Part shown: piece after piece, positions 34,809 through 42,600 of the stretch
Layout of the letters: each line of letters starts with the position of its first letter
Position numbering within the stretch: the first letter of the stretch is position 1
NCBI RefSeq assembly: GCF_016862795.1
Contig: NZ_BONQ01000033.1
Coordinates: 93,467 to 157,466 of the forward strand
Length of the DNA stretch: 64,000 nt
Direction: 5' to 3'
From: Dactylosporangium siamense
GTDB taxonomy: Bacteria > Actinomycetota > Actinomycetes > Mycobacteriales > Micromonosporaceae
Notes under the pieces: generated by a model
Told to the model about the DNA's origin: nothing
Database searches by the model: none
The model's input: the letters and a program-made list of their open reading frames with translations, nothing else
Translations under genes and position numbers: made by a program

Positions 34809-35798
34809 GTGGCGGATCCGGCGCAGCCCCACGGCGGCGGCGGCGCCCGCGGCGGCCACGTCGGCGACGGTGAAGAGCAGGCGCGACATGAGCGTCATGG
34901 CCCACGCCGTCGCCCACGGCATGCCCAGACCGGCCAGGCCGAGGGCCATCAGGAACTCGCGGGCGCCGAGCCCGGACGGCGCGACGATGACGAACGTGCT
35001 GATGCTCATGGCCAGGGCCATCGCGAAGATGCTGCCGGTCAGGCCGTGCAGGCCCGGCAGCTGCGCGCGCACCAGCAGCCACAGGTGCAGGCCCGCCGTC
35101 AGATAGCCGACGACGCACCACGCCATGGTGGAAAGGATCGGCCGCCAGGTGATCGGACGGTCCAGCGGTGGGCGCCGCAGCAACCGCATCGCCCGGCCGA
35201 CGATCCAGGTCAGCAGCGGCGGGTAGCAGCAGACGACGGTGAACGGCAACAGGATGATCGACGACCACACGGCCAGGGAGCCGAACACCTCGTGCTTGGA
35301 GGCGCGCACCCCGTCGAACGCGGTGCCGAAGCCGGGCGACGTCAGGATCAGCCCGGTCGTGACGCCGACACCGCTCACCAGGACCGAGCCGATGAAGACC
35401 TTGGCCCGGGACACACCGGCGCGGCGGCCGAGCTCCATCTGCACGACATACGCCCACACGGAACCCGGCAGATACTTCCCGAGCGAGCCGACCAGCATGA
35501 TCGGGGCGGCGTCGCGGACCCGCAGCGGATGGTCCATGCTGCCGACCATCGACCGCCACGCCATCATCGTCGCCCACAGTGACAGGACGGCAGTGAACAG
35601 TGACAGGGTCAGCGACGTCCACGACAGGCTACGGAACGTCGCCTGCACCTCGGGCCACTGGTCGCGCGTGGTGGCGACGATGAAATACACGATGCCGAGC
35701 ACGGCGAGGATCCGGACGGCGGTGATCAGGCGGGCCCGCCAAGGCTTGGCTGGTGCCACTTCGACGACAGGCTGACCCACGGACGGGAACGCTAGCAC
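34734..35798 (-). CDS. UPF0104 / lysylphosphatidylglycerol-synthase-type membrane protein
   Basis: A 354-residue integral membrane protein with about eight helices: AVRILAVLGIVYFIV, LSLFTAVLSLWATMMAW, PIMLVGSLGKYLPGSVWAYVVQ, VFIGSVLVSGVGVTTGLIL, SLAVWSSIILLPFTVVC, ILSTMAWCVVGYLTAGLHLW, SIFAMALAMSISTFVIVAPSGLGAREF and a final helix. GSLGKYLPGSVW and APSGLGARE are the hallmarks of the UPF0104/MprF-flippase-like family, which moves or modifies envelope lipids. The start is uncertain: GTG at 35798 or 35780, neither with a good ribosome site. Its 3' end overlaps the SDR gene by 75 bases. Confidence 0.82.
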   Translation of the reverse strand: MLAFPSVGQPVVEVAPAKPWRARLITAVRILAVLGIVYFIVATTRDQWPEVQATFRSLSWTSLTLSLFTAVLSLWATMMAWRSMVGSMDHPLRVRDAAPIMLVGSLGKYLPGSVWAYVVQMELGRRAGVSRAKVFIGSVLVSGVGVTTGLILTSPGFGTAFDGVRASKHEVFGSLAVWSSIILLPFTVVCCYPPLLTWIVGRAMRLLRRPPLDRPITWRPILSTMAWCVVGYLTAGLHLWLLVRAQLPGLHGLTGSIFAMALAMSISTFVIVAPSGLGAREFLMALGLAGLGMPWATAWAMTLMSRLLFTVADVAAAGAAAAVGLRRIRHSQLPDEELLPSPDPAPGPGPRAVA

Positions 35799-35847
35799 GA
35801 ATACGATTCGGCGGACGGCAGGTGTAGGTGGAACACAAGGAGGCAGC

Positions 35848-37035
35848 GTGCGGTACGTGGTCATCGGTGGCGGCATCGTCGGCTTGGCCACGGCGCACCG
35901 GCTCACCCTGGAACATCCCGGCGCGGACGTCACCGTCGTGGAGAAGGAACTGACCTGGGGCGCCCATCAGACGGGCCACAACTCCGGCGTCATCCACGCG
36001 GGTGTCTACTACCAGCCCGGCAGCCTCAAGGCGACGCTGTGCAAGGCCGGCAGCGCCTCCATGGTGGACTTCTGCCGCGAGCACGGCATCCCGCACCAGG
36101 TGACCGGCAAGCTGATCGTGGCAACCGAAGCGTCCGAGCTGCCCCGTTTGCGCGGCCTGTACGAGCGTGCTCTCGCCAACGGGCTCCCCGCCCGGCTGGT
36201 CGACGCCGACGAGGCCCGGTCGTTCGAGCCGGAGGTCGCCTGCGTCCAGGGCATCCACGTGGCGTCGACCGGCATCGCCGACTTCGGTGCCGTCTGCGCC
36301 ACCCTCGCCGCACTGCTGGAGAAGGCCGGCGCGACGCTGCGCCTCGGCGCGCGGGTGACCGGGATCTCCACCCTGCACGGCGAGACGGTCGTGCACACCA
36401 CCGTCGGCGACGTGTTCGCCGACGTCCTCGTCAACTGCGCCGGCCTGCACGCCGACCGGGTCGCGAAGCTCGCCGGCATCAAGCCACCGGCCCGGATCAT
36501 CCCGTTCCGCGGCGAGTACTTCGAGCTGCGCGACTCCCGGCGCCACCTGGTCAACGGCCTGATCTACCCGGTGCCCGACCCGCAGTTCCCGTTCCTCGGC
36601 GTGCACCTGACCCGCATGATCGACGGCAGCGTCCACGCCGGCCCCAACGCGGTCCTCGCCACCGCCCGCGAGGGCTACTCGTGGTCCCGCGTCCGCCCCC
36701 GTGACGTCGCCGACACGGTCACCTACCCCGGCATGTGGCAGCTGGCCCGCAAGCACCTGCGGTACGGGCTCACCGAGGTCCGCCGCTCCCTGTCGAAGCA
36801 ACGCTTCGCCGACAGCCTGGCCCGGCTGGTGCCCGCGGTGACCGCGGCCGACCTGGTGCCCGCCGCCGCGGGGGTGCGCGCCCAGGCCATCACGCCGGCC
36901 GGCGCCCTCGTCGACGACTTCCTCATCGTCGCCGAGGGCCGGCAGGTCCACGTCCTCAACGCCCCGTCACCGGCCGCGACCAGCTCGCTGGAGATCGCCA
37001 GGTACATCGTCGACCGGCTGCCGCCGCCGCGATAG
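35848..37035 (+). CDS. lhgO: L-2-hydroxyglutarate oxidase
   Basis: A 395-residue FAD-dependent oxidase of the DAO superfamily that converts L-2-hydroxyglutarate to 2-oxoglutarate. The FAD motif is YVVIGGGIVGLATAHRL (3-19), then VVEKE, and the family signature HQTGHNSGVIHAGVYYQPGSLKA (about 40-62) is present, followed by HQVTGKLIVAT, PARIIPFRGEYFEL and the C-terminal DDFLI/HVLNAPSPAATSSLEIA segment. AAGGAGGCAGC precedes the GTG start. It is divergent from the UPF0104 gene and followed by a lipoprotein gene one base after its stop. Confidence 0.93.
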   Translation: MRYVVIGGGIVGLATAHRLTLEHPGADVTVVEKELTWGAHQTGHNSGVIHAGVYYQPGSLKATLCKAGSASMVDFCREHGIPHQVTGKLIVATEASELPRLRGLYERALANGLPARLVDADEARSFEPEVACVQGIHVASTGIADFGAVCATLAALLEKAGATLRLGARVTGISTLHGETVVHTTVGDVFADVLVNCAGLHADRVAKLAGIKPPARIIPFRGEYFELRDSRRHLVNGLIYPVPDPQFPFLGVHLTRMIDGSVHAGPNAVLATAREGYSWSRVRPRDVADTVTYPGMWQLARKHLRYGLTEVRRSLSKQRFADSLARLVPAVTAADLVPAAAGVRAQAITPAGALVDDFLIVAEGRQVHVLNAPSPAATSSLEIARYIVDRLPPPR

Positions 37036-37036
37036 G

Positions 37037-37576
37037 GTGCGCGTCGTGCGGAGGCTTGTCGTGGCATGCTCGGTGCTGGTCCTGCTCGCCGGTTGCGACG
37101 ACGCCGGCGCGCAGCCACCGGCCAACCCGTCGACCGCGCCCGCCGCCGCGGCCGGGGGCGCCTGCCAGCTGCTCGACTTCCCGGTGGTCAACGCCAAGCT
37201 CGGCCTTGACCTCGCCGTCGCCGCGGCGGCCACCCAGGACAACACCTTCACCTGCGTCCTGCAGCCCCGCGGCGCCGGCTCCCCCGACCTGATCCTGTCG
37301 GTGAGCGCCACGACGATCGGCGCCGACATCTACACGTCCACCGTCCAGCCCAAGGGCGCCGCCGCGGTCCCCGGCCTCGGCGCCGCCGCCTATCAGCTGC
37401 CGACCCCCGCCACGGACACCACCGGCCCGGGCGCGGAGGTCGGCTGGCTCGCCGGCAACAAGCGGATCATCCAGCTGTCGGTGCACCTCGCCCGGGGCAC
37501 TCCCGACGACCGGTCCGCCGACCTCCTGCCGAAGCTCATCGACCTGGCCAAACTGCTCGACCTCAGCAGCCTGTAG
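37037..37576 (+). CDS. Secreted lipoprotein of unknown function
   Basis: A 179-residue lipoprotein with the lipobox LLAGC (cysteine at residue 20 when counted from the GTG at 37037; the GTG at 37046 would remove three residues and give a more ordinary signal peptide). A Pro/Ala-rich spacer is followed by a compact domain starting ACQLLDFPVVNAKLG, with two cysteines that could pair (CQLLD and FTCVLQ), resembling DUF3558-type lipoproteins. It lies one base after lhgO and overlaps the convergent LysR gene by 14 bases. Confidence 0.78.
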   Translation: MRVVRRLVVACSVLVLLAGCDDAGAQPPANPSTAPAAAAGGACQLLDFPVVNAKLGLDLAVAAAATQDNTFTCVLQPRGAGSPDLILSVSATTIGADIYTSTVQPKGAAAVPGLGAAAYQLPTPATDTTGPGAEVGWLAGNKRIIQLSVHLARGTPDDRSADLLPKLIDLAKLLDLSSL

Positions 37577-38477
37577 TTGGGTTGAGGAACGCGGCCGCCT
37601 CGGCGCGGAGGAGGGTCAGGAAGTCTGTGACGGCCGGCGGGACGGTGCGGCCGGCGATCGTGGCCGCGAGGACGCTGCGGGGTGGGACCTCGTCGGGGTG
37701 CAGGGCGAGCAGCGTCACGTCGGGCGGGGCGGCCCGCGCGGCCAGGGCGGGGACCAGGGTCACGCCGAGGCCGGCGGCCACGAAGCCGAGTTTCGCGGTC
37801 CACTCGCCGGCGACGAAGGCGATCCGCGGCCGGTACCCCAACCGCACGCTCGGCGCCAGCAGGGTCTCCTCCGGGGCCGCCGAGCCCGCGATCCACGCCT
37901 CGGACGCCAGCGACGCCAGCCGCACCGGTGCACCCGCCGGCAGCGGATGTCCCGTCGGCACGGCCAGGAGCACGGGCTCGTCCAGGACGTGATGCGTGGT
38001 GAACCGGGCGTCCTCGAACGGGCGGTCCGCACCCGCGGTGACCAGCACCACGTCGGCCTCGCCGGTGAGCAGGGCGGTGAGGAGGCTGCCGGTGACGCCC
38101 TCGATGAGGGTCAGGCGGACCTCGGGGCGGGCGGCGTGGAAGCGGGCGAGGGCGCGCGGGACGAGCGCGGCGTCGGCGGTGGCGAACGCGCCCACCCGCA
38201 GGTGGCCGGCGGTGCCGGCGTGCACGGCGGTGACCTCGCGGCGGGCCAGGGCGAGCCGGTCGAGGATCGCCGTCGCGTGGTCGAGCAGGCAGGCGCCCTC
38301 GGCGGTGAGGGCGACACCGCGGGGCAGCCGGTCGAACAGGCGCGCGCCGAGCTCCAGCTCCAGGGCCGCGATCTGGCGGGAGACGGCCGACTGCGTGTAG
38401 CGCAGCGTCGTCGCGGCGCCGGTGATCGAGCGCTGCCGGGCAACCTCCCGGAAGACTTCCAGCGTCTCGGTCTGCAC
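37563..38477 (-). CDS. LysR-family transcriptional regulator
   Basis: A 304-residue LysR regulator. The helix-turn-helix is FREVARQRSITGAATTLRYTQSAVSRQIAALELELGARLF, in which SAVSRQIAALE is the recognition helix (about 30-40), followed by the long linker helix and an effector domain with HLRVGAF, EVRLTLIEG and GLGVTLVPALA. It is divergent from the dehydrogenase/RidA pair, 81 bases apart. The gap contains ATGGCAGCGATGCCA and related ATGGCAT dyads, plausible binding sites, so it probably controls that pair. Confidence 0.9.
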   Translation of the reverse strand: MQTETLEVFREVARQRSITGAATTLRYTQSAVSRQIAALELELGARLFDRLPRGVALTAEGACLLDHATAILDRLALARREVTAVHAGTAGHLRVGAFATADAALVPRALARFHAARPEVRLTLIEGVTGSLLTALLTGEADVVLVTAGADRPFEDARFTTHHVLDEPVLLAVPTGHPLPAGAPVRLASLASEAWIAGSAAPEETLLAPSVRLGYRPRIAFVAGEWTAKLGFVAAGLGVTLVPALAARAAPPDVTLLALHPDEVPPRSVLAATIAGRTVPPAVTDFLTLLRAEAAAFLNPTTGC

Positions 38478-38558
38478 GCCGATACATTCTCACACCGCAT
38501 GGCAGCGATGCCAGACATTCGTTGGTCGCATGGCATGGCCCGGATTACGGTCACCGGC

Positions 38559-39350
38559 ATGGAGAAGATCGCTGTGCTCGGGCTCGGGCACATGGGGGCA
38601 CCGATCGCGCGACGCCTGGCCGCGCACGGGTTTCCGGTCACGGGGTGGAGCCGCACACCGAGACGGATCGACGGCGTGACCGTCGTGCCGGACGCCGCGG
38701 CGGCGGCGCGCGACGCCGGCATCGTCATCACGATGCTCACCGACGGCCCGACGGTGATCGAGGTCGTCCGAGCCGCACAATTCAAGGCGACCGCGACGCT
38801 GGTCGACATGTCGACGATCGGCCCCGACGCCGTGCGCGACCTCGCCGCGGTCCTGCCCGGCGGCGTGGACCTGGTCGACGCGCCGGTCGCGGGCAGCACC
38901 GGAGCCGCCGAGGGTGGCACGTTGCGCATTTTCGCGGGGGGCACGGATGCCGCCCTCGACCGGGTCGCCCCGGTCCTCGCCGCGCTCGGGGAGGTCCGTC
39001 GCTGCGGCCCGTCCGGCCGTGGCGCGGCGATGAAGGTGGTGCTCAACACCGCGCTCGTCACCGCGCTCGCCTCGCTGGCCGAGGTGCTGCAGGTCGCCGA
39101 CGCGGTCGGCGTGCCCCGCGAGGAGGCCCTGGAGGCGTTGCGCGGCGGGCCGCTCGGGATCGCCGTGGAACGCGTCCTGACCGCCAGGTCGGCGCACTTC
39201 GCGGTGCGGCTCGCGGCGAAGGACCTCGCCCTCAGCGTCGGCGACCGGGACCTGCCGGTGGCCGTCGCCGCCGGGCGGCACCTGGCCGCCGCCGACCCGG
39301 AGGCGGACCTGACCACCATCGTGCTGAAAGGACTTCCATGCTCGTCATAG
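38559..39350 (+). CDS. NAD-binding beta-hydroxyacid dehydrogenase-like protein
   Basis: A 263-residue member of the 3-hydroxyisobutyrate/6-phosphogluconate dehydrogenase family. The Rossmann motif is KIAVLGLGHMGAPIARRLAAHGF (3-25); the substrate motif appears as DAPVAGSTGAAEGGTLRIFAGG (about 108-129), and the catalytic lysine is in GRGAAMKVVLNTAL (about 155), close to the usual GxGxxxKxxxN. The substrate is unknown. Its end overlaps the RidA gene by 13 bases, suggesting a shared pathway; divergent LysR is the likely regulator. Confidence 0.88.
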   Translation: MEKIAVLGLGHMGAPIARRLAAHGFPVTGWSRTPRRIDGVTVVPDAAAAARDAGIVITMLTDGPTVIEVVRAAQFKATATLVDMSTIGPDAVRDLAAVLPGGVDLVDAPVAGSTGAAEGGTLRIFAGGTDAALDRVAPVLAALGEVRRCGPSGRGAAMKVVLNTALVTALASLAEVLQVADAVGVPREEALEALRGGPLGIAVERVLTARSAHFAVRLAAKDLALSVGDRDLPVAVAAGRHLAAADPEADLTTIVLKGLPCSS

Positions 39351-39736
39351 ACAACCCCGCCACGGTGGCGGCGCCGGTCGGGGCGTACTCGCACGTGGCC
39401 CGGGTCGACGTCGGCACCGGGACGCTGCTGTTCCTGTCCGGCCAGATCGCGCTGGACGACGACGGCCGGCTCGTCGGCGCCGGTGACATGGTCGCGCAGG
39501 CGACCCGGGTGTTCGAGCTGATCGGCGCGATCCTCGAGGCGCACGGGGCGACGTTCGCCGACGTCGTGAACATCCGCACGTTCCTGACCGACATGGCGCA
39601 GCTGCCGCAGTACGGTCAGGTCCGCCTGGCGGTGTTCACGGGCCGGCCGCCGACCAGCACCACGGTCGAGGTGTCGAAGCTGTTCCGCGACGGCGCCCTG
39701 CTCGAGGTCGAGGTGGTGGCCGCCGTCGCCGGCTGA
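39338..39736 (+). CDS. RidA-family protein lacking the key arginine
   Basis: A 132-residue RidA/YjgF protein. The N-terminal signature VAAPVGAYSHVARVDVGTGTLLFLSGQIALDDDGRLV is present, as are VVNIRTFLTDM and the C-terminal strands. In E. coli RidA the imine-hydrolysing arginine 105 lies in PARSCVEV; the corresponding segment here is PPTSTTVEV with threonine in place of arginine. Such proteins belong to Rid subfamilies without the 2-aminoacrylate deaminase activity and their function is unknown. AAAGGA precedes the ATG; the gene overlaps the dehydrogenase gene by 13 bases. Confidence 0.88.
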   Translation: MLVIDNPATVAAPVGAYSHVARVDVGTGTLLFLSGQIALDDDGRLVGAGDMVAQATRVFELIGAILEAHGATFADVVNIRTFLTDMAQLPQYGQVRLAVFTGRPPTSTTVEVSKLFRDGALLEVEVVAAVAG

Positions 39737-39790
39737 CTTGACCGGATCCTTACGTTGTCCCGCGGGCCGCGCTTACCCGCGGGACACACC

Positions 39791-40033
39791 ATGTCCGGCA
39801 TGAGACGAACCATCGCCATCGCGCTCGCGGCCGCGCTGCTGTTCGCGGGCGGCTGCGGGCGGCAGGAGCGCAAGGATCGGCGCGACCAGCGCCCACCCGC
39901 GGTCTCGACCCAGACGACCCCGGCCCAGGACGCCCCTGCGGCAGCCTCCCAGGGCGACGACGTCGACCAGCTGCTCGACCAGGTGGACCAGCAGCTGTCC
40001 GGCGACGCCCAGCCCGCCGGCGACGAAGACTGA
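39791..40033 (+). CDS. Small secreted protein, likely lipoprotein
   Basis: An 80-residue protein starting MSGMRRTIAIALAAALLFAGGC, where AGGC is a lipobox-like site; the mature part is short and charged (QERKDRRDQR, then acidic DDVDQLLDQVDQQL, which could form an amphipathic helix). It lies 11 bases before the next secreted protein gene and 55 bases after the RidA gene, with TTGACC near 39738 as a possible -35 element. Function unknown; it probably works with the downstream coiled-coil protein at the cell surface. Confidence 0.7.
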   Translation: MSGMRRTIAIALAAALLFAGGCGRQERKDRRDQRPPAVSTQTTPAQDAPAAASQGDDVDQLLDQVDQQLSGDAQPAGDED

Positions 40034-40044
40034 GAGGGACCGAT

Positions 40045-40653
40045 ATGAAGCGCACCCTGATCGCCCTGACCCTGATCCTCACCGCCGTGCTCATCCCGGC
40101 CACGGCCTCGGCCGAGCCGTCCGCACGGCCGTCGGTGAAGGCCGCCACGCTCGAAGCGGCCAAGGACGCCGTCGCGGACCGCATCGACAAGCGCCTCGAC
40201 GCGCTGAAGAAGTTCGAGACGAGCCTCGCCGCCGCGAAGCAGGTCCAATCCGGGCACCGCGGCACCCTCACGAAGCTCATCAGCGACCAGCGGGCCGGCC
40301 TGACCGCGCTGAAGACCAAGGTCCAGGGCGAGACGACCGCCGCGGCGGTGAAGGACGACGCCCAGTCGATGGTCTTCGACTACCGCGTCTTCGTCCTCAC
40401 CGGCCCCAAGGTCCGGCTCGCCGCGGCGATCGACACGGAGCTCGCCGTGGTGGCCAAGCTGCGCACCCAGCCCGGTGCCGACGCCGCGAAGCTCGACGCG
40501 ATCGAGGCCACCCTGAAGGGCAAGGTCGACACCCTGCTGGCGGTCAAGCCGGGCCCGGACGGCGACGCGCTGCGGGCGCAGGTCCAGCAGGTCCGCGCCG
40601 CCGCCAAGACCGCCCACGCCGACCTGAAGGCGCTGCGCAAGACCAAGAAGTAA
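40045..40653 (+). CDS. Secreted alpha-helical (coiled-coil) protein
   Basis: A 202-residue exported protein with a classical signal peptide (MKRTLIALTLILTAVLIPATASA). The mature protein is almost entirely helical and lysine/alanine-rich, with heptad-like stretches AAKDAVADRIDKRLDALKKFE (about 40-60) and VQQVRAAAKTAHADLKALRKTKK at the end, so it is a predicted coiled-coil. GAGAGGG precedes the ATG. No known family is evident; similar proteins occur beside small lipoproteins in actinobacteria. A GC-rich hairpin follows the stop. Confidence 0.75.
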   Translation: MKRTLIALTLILTAVLIPATASAEPSARPSVKAATLEAAKDAVADRIDKRLDALKKFETSLAAAKQVQSGHRGTLTKLISDQRAGLTALKTKVQGETTAAAVKDDAQSMVFDYRVFVLTGPKVRLAAAIDTELAVVAKLRTQPGADAAKLDAIEATLKGKVDTLLAVKPGPDGDALRAQVQQVRAAAKTAHADLKALRKTKK

Positions 40654-40680
40654 CGCCTGGCCGGGCACGTGCCGTACACC

Positions 40681-40711
40681 CGCCGCGGTGATCGTCACGA
40701 TCACCGCGGCG
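40681..40711. terminator. Hairpin between convergent genes
   Basis: CGCCGCGGTGATCGT is followed after one base by its exact complement ACGATCACCGCGGCG, giving a long stem between the coiled-coil protein gene and the convergent membrane protein gene. Confidence 0.75.
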
Positions 40712-40716
40712 GACCG

Positions 40717-42582
40717 CTAGGCGGTGACGATCTCGATCGAGGTCGACGGGTGGCGGCGGCGCAGCGCCTCGGCCCGGGTCCGGGCGTCGTCGGACAGGAC
40801 GAGCAGGCGCACCGGGCCGGGCATCCGGGCGATCACGGCGTCCAGGCGGTCCGGCGAGTTGATCGGCCCGACGTGGTAGGTGGCGCCGGCCATCTCGCCG
40901 GAGGTGCGCTGCAACGCCGAGATGAACAGCGTCAGCCGGTATGACTCGTAGCCCGGGTCGTCGCCGACGACCACGGTCGGGCGGCCCGGGGTGAGGGCCA
41001 GGGCCGCCCTCGCGTAGGCGAACTGGTCCACCCCGGCCCCGGCCAGCCAGGTCGTCCTGGACTCCAGCTGGTCCGGCCGGTCGCCGCCGACGAGGGCGAC
41101 GATCGCCATCAGCACCGACGCCGCCCTGAGGTTGATCACGGTCCGGGGCCGGCGGGGCAGGTGCAGCGCGAGGGCTCCGGTGCCGGCCAGCAGCAGGGCC
41201 AGGACCAGGAACAGGGCCTTGTTGGCGTAGTAGCCGCTGCCGGCGCCGAAGAGCCGCTGCACGGCCAGCATCCCCACCGCGAAGCCGGCCACGGGGACGA
41301 AGATCAGCGCGTACGAGCGCCAGATCCTGCTCCGGCGGCCACGGCCGGTCAGGAGGCCCGACGCGACCAGGCAGAACAGGACCGCGAGCCCTTCCCGGCC
41401 GACCCTCAGGGTCCCGACGCTGAGCAGCGCGCCGGCCTGGCCGGCGACGAGGACGCCGATGGCGAGCGGGACGGCGCTGGTGACGGCGATCGCGAGGGCG
41501 GCGGCGGGGATCCGCTGCGCGCGAGCTCGTCGGCGTTCCCGCATCAGCCAGAGGATCGCGGCCAGGCCGACCGGCGGCAGGTACAGGTAGTAGGTGAACC
41601 CCACGGCGGCGAGCAGGGCCGCGACAAGCAGCAGCTGCTGCCGGGGGCGGGGCACCGGGCGGATGAGGACGGTGAGGAGCATGACCGCCTCGGCGAGGCC
41701 GAGCACCTGGCTCGGGTAGCCGAACCGGACGAGGTCCAGCAGTTCCCCGAACGCGCACAGCGCGGCGATGCCGCCGGCGAGCGGGATCATGCGCGCCGGG
41801 CTGAGGCCGCCGGCGCCGATCCACTGCGCGGCCCAGATGATCGTCGCGGCGAGCAGCAGGTAGCCGCCCGCGACGAACACCAGGTAGTGGTCGAACATGG
41901 CGGCGCCGGTGCCCTGCGCGGTGGCAGAGGACCGGACGAACCCGTCGAGCAGCGCGGCGGTCAGGTGCTCGCCCTGCGGGTAGGTGACCATCCCCTCGTA
42001 GACCAGGGCCCGGCCCTGTTCCGGTTGCTGGAAGAGGTACCCGCCGGCGTGGCGGATGGCGTCGAACAGGGACGCGTGCCGGGCGAGGTCCTCGCCCTCC
42101 ATGACGAGCGCGAGCCGTCCGGGGCGCCCGTCACGCAGCAGCGGCCAGGCGACGACCGCACCGACGGCGGCGACGGCGAGCCCCGCGATCGCGTCGGTGG
42201 CGCCGGGTCTCGGCAGCCGCGGCCGGCGGCCGGTCTTCGCGGCGGCGACGATCAGGGCGGTGGCGGCGGTCCCGCCGGCGGTCACCGGGTGCAGACCCCA
42301 CGGCCAGACGGCGAAGACGAGCGCGGCGAGGCAGGTGAGGCCGAGCAGCAGCCCGGTCGCGAGCATCAGCCGGTCGAGGACGGTCCGGCCGCCCCGCAGC
42401 AGCGCGGCGGTGGCGATCAGCAGCAGCGGCGGGACGAGGAGGGCTCCTCCGGCGAGGTACAGCAGCGCGATGACCAGCCAGGCGGCCGCCACCAGTGCGA
42501 CGACGGGGAGTTGCTTGGGTGTGACGTCCGTTTTGGGGGGTGCGGATACTGACACAACTCGCTTAACGACGAAGTCCGGCAT
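40717..42582 (-). CDS. Large polytopic membrane protein
   Basis: A 621-residue protein with about 13-14 membrane helices, beginning near residue 25 (PVVALVAAAWLVIALLYL) and ending near residue 485, then a soluble C-terminal domain of about 130 residues (RPTVVVGDDPGYESYRLT; PVRLLVLSDDARTRAEALRRRHP). An acidic outer-loop segment (ALVMEGEDLARHASLFDAI) near 155-175 recalls the catalytic loops of GT-C glycosyltransferases such as DUF6541 proteins, so a polyprenyl-linked sugar transferase is possible. The start may be ATG 42582 or GTG 42555. Only 18 bases separate it from the divergent acyltransferase start. Confidence 0.7.
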   Translation of the reverse strand: MPDFVVKRVVSVSAPPKTDVTPKQLPVVALVAAAWLVIALLYLAGGALLVPPLLLIATAALLRGGRTVLDRLMLATGLLLGLTCLAALVFAVWPWGLHPVTAGGTAATALIVAAAKTGRRPRLPRPGATDAIAGLAVAAVGAVVAWPLLRDGRPGRLALVMEGEDLARHASLFDAIRHAGGYLFQQPEQGRALVYEGMVTYPQGEHLTAALLDGFVRSSATAQGTGAAMFDHYLVFVAGGYLLLAATIIWAAQWIGAGGLSPARMIPLAGGIAALCAFGELLDLVRFGYPSQVLGLAEAVMLLTVLIRPVPRPRQQLLLVAALLAAVGFTYYLYLPPVGLAAILWLMRERRRARAQRIPAAALAIAVTSAVPLAIGVLVAGQAGALLSVGTLRVGREGLAVLFCLVASGLLTGRGRRSRIWRSYALIFVPVAGFAVGMLAVQRLFGAGSGYYANKALFLVLALLLAGTGALALHLPRRPRTVINLRAASVLMAIVALVGGDRPDQLESRTTWLAGAGVDQFAYARAALALTPGRPTVVVGDDPGYESYRLTLFISALQRTSGEMAGATYHVGPINSPDRLDAVIARMPGPVRLLVLSDDARTRAEALRRRHPSTSIEIVTA

Positions 42583-42600
42583 CTAGTCGTTTGTCATGAC

